NCBI GenBank assembly: GCA_021159265.1
Contig: JAGGSD010000291.1
Coordinates: forward strand, 1-5,486
Reading direction: 5' to 3'
Source: Syntrophobacterales bacterium
Lineage (GTDB): Bacteria; Desulfobacterota; Syntrophia; Syntrophales; UBA6807
Length of the DNA: 5,486 nt
Position 1 is the stretch's first letter. Every line of letters starts with the position of its first letter. The position numbers were made by a program, and so were the translations under genes. The notes below the pieces were generated by a model. The model was not told the DNA's origin. It searched no databases and saw only the letters and a program-made list of their open reading frames with translations. Shown here piece by piece: positions 5,189 to 5,486 of this stretch.

Positions 5189-5377
5189 GCGGCAAAGCCG
5201 CAAAGGCACAAGGCACAAGGTAAAAGGTAAAAGGCCGGGAATTAAGACTAAAAAGGCAGATTTGTTTTCAGGTTTTTCCTTGTACCTTGTACCTTGATCC
5301 TCGTTGTTCATTACCTGACACCAGCATCTGCGCGAAAAACGCAGTTATTGAGAATAAAGACTTTCAAGGAAGTCATC
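5189..5377 (+). repeat. Composite intergenic repeat R2, copy 2 (without GC-rich core)
   Basis: Starting 15 bases after the regulator stop, this repeats the design of 3572-3800. It has GCGGC-AAA-GCCGC (5189-5201), four AGGNNNA heptamers (5204-5231), a different filler (about 5232-5270), GGTTTTTCCTTG with inverted heptamers (5271-5299), the conserved block (5300-5342, near-identical to 3673-3715), and AGTTATTGAGAATAAAGACT (5343-5362). The GC-rich core is absent. It is in the same orientation as copy 1, so the two are direct repeats around the regulator gene. The initial hairpin has no T-tract and is not a convincing terminator. Confidence 0.85.
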
Positions 5378-5395
5378 TTGATAAAAGTGGCTTAA
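5378..5395 (+). other. Possible vestigial gene start after R2 copy 2
   Basis: AAGGAAG (5366-5372) is followed five bases later by TTG ATA AAA GTG GCT TAA, a five-codon frame. The TTG lies at the same distance (15 bases) after the shared AAAGACT as the ATG of the regulator does after copy 1. This may mean that copy 2 once led into a gene now lost, or it may be chance. No coding sequence continues in any frame up to the window end. Confidence 0.2.
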
Positions 5396-5460
5396 CACAT
5401 TGTTATTATATGACATTACGTGAATTGTACCCATTTCAACAAGGGGTCTGATTTCCTTCT

Positions 5461-5486
5461 CATTACAATGCCGTAAAACGGCATAG
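5461..5486 (+). repeat. 26-bp dispersed repeat R3, copy 2 (cut by window end)
   Basis: Matches 352-377 at 25 of 26 positions, including the ATGCCGT-AAA-ACGGCAT hairpin. The window stops exactly where copy 1 continues, so the true extent is unknown. Confidence 0.85.

Noticed and set aside
5387..5403. Second sigma54-like site TGGCTTAACACATTG
   Set aside because: The GG-to-TG spacing is one base too long and the essential GC of the -12 box is missing.

Overview
The window holds one clear functional unit of three plus-strand genes, set in a landscape of dispersed, mostly palindromic repeats. The genes encode, in order, a small exported Spy/CpxP/ZraP-like protein (1355-1789), a membrane sensor histidine kinase (1780-3570) and an NtrC/ZraR-type sigma54-dependent response regulator (3806-5173). 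A near-canonical sigma54 promoter (1291-1306, invariant GG-N10-GC) lies 48 bp upstream of the first gene. Together they suggest a self-regulating envelope-stress circuit: the kinase senses a periplasmic condition, phosphorylates the regulator, the regulator activates the sigma54 promoter, and the periplasmic protein is made and may feed back on the signal. The parts resemble enterobacterial ZraP/ZraS/ZraR. Here, however, the small protein is in the same operon as the kinase, and its mature part has no His or Cys, so a zinc signal should not be assumed.

Region by region: 1-1290 has no convincing gene. It holds two copies (97-199 and 859-975) of a dispersed repeat in inverted orientation, each with a GC-rich palindromic core. 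Between them are several strong hairpins (216-267, 268-285, 468-488), a 26-bp repeat (352-377) that recurs at the end of the window, and unremarkable AT-rich DNA. A REP-like palindrome (1063-1154) follows, bracketed by a short AT-rich inverted repeat. 1250-1306 looks like the control region. 1355-3570 is a tightly coupled gene pair. 3571-3805 is an unusually long kinase-regulator spacer made of a composite repeat: a GCGGC hairpin, AGG-type heptamers, a conserved 43-bp block and the GC-rich core. 5189-5377 carries the same composite repeat without the GC-rich core. The regulator gene therefore lies between two direct repeats, and the pair gives an occupied/empty comparison for the core element.

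Organism: a Gram-negative, diderm bacterium with sigma54 regulation, moderate-to-low GC genes and many small intergenic repeats. This would fit a Desulfobacterota ('deltaproteobacterial') or neighbouring lineage, but that placement is an impression from gene style and repeat load, not something the sequence proves. No rRNA, tRNA, CRISPR array, transposase or canonical rho-independent terminator was seen.
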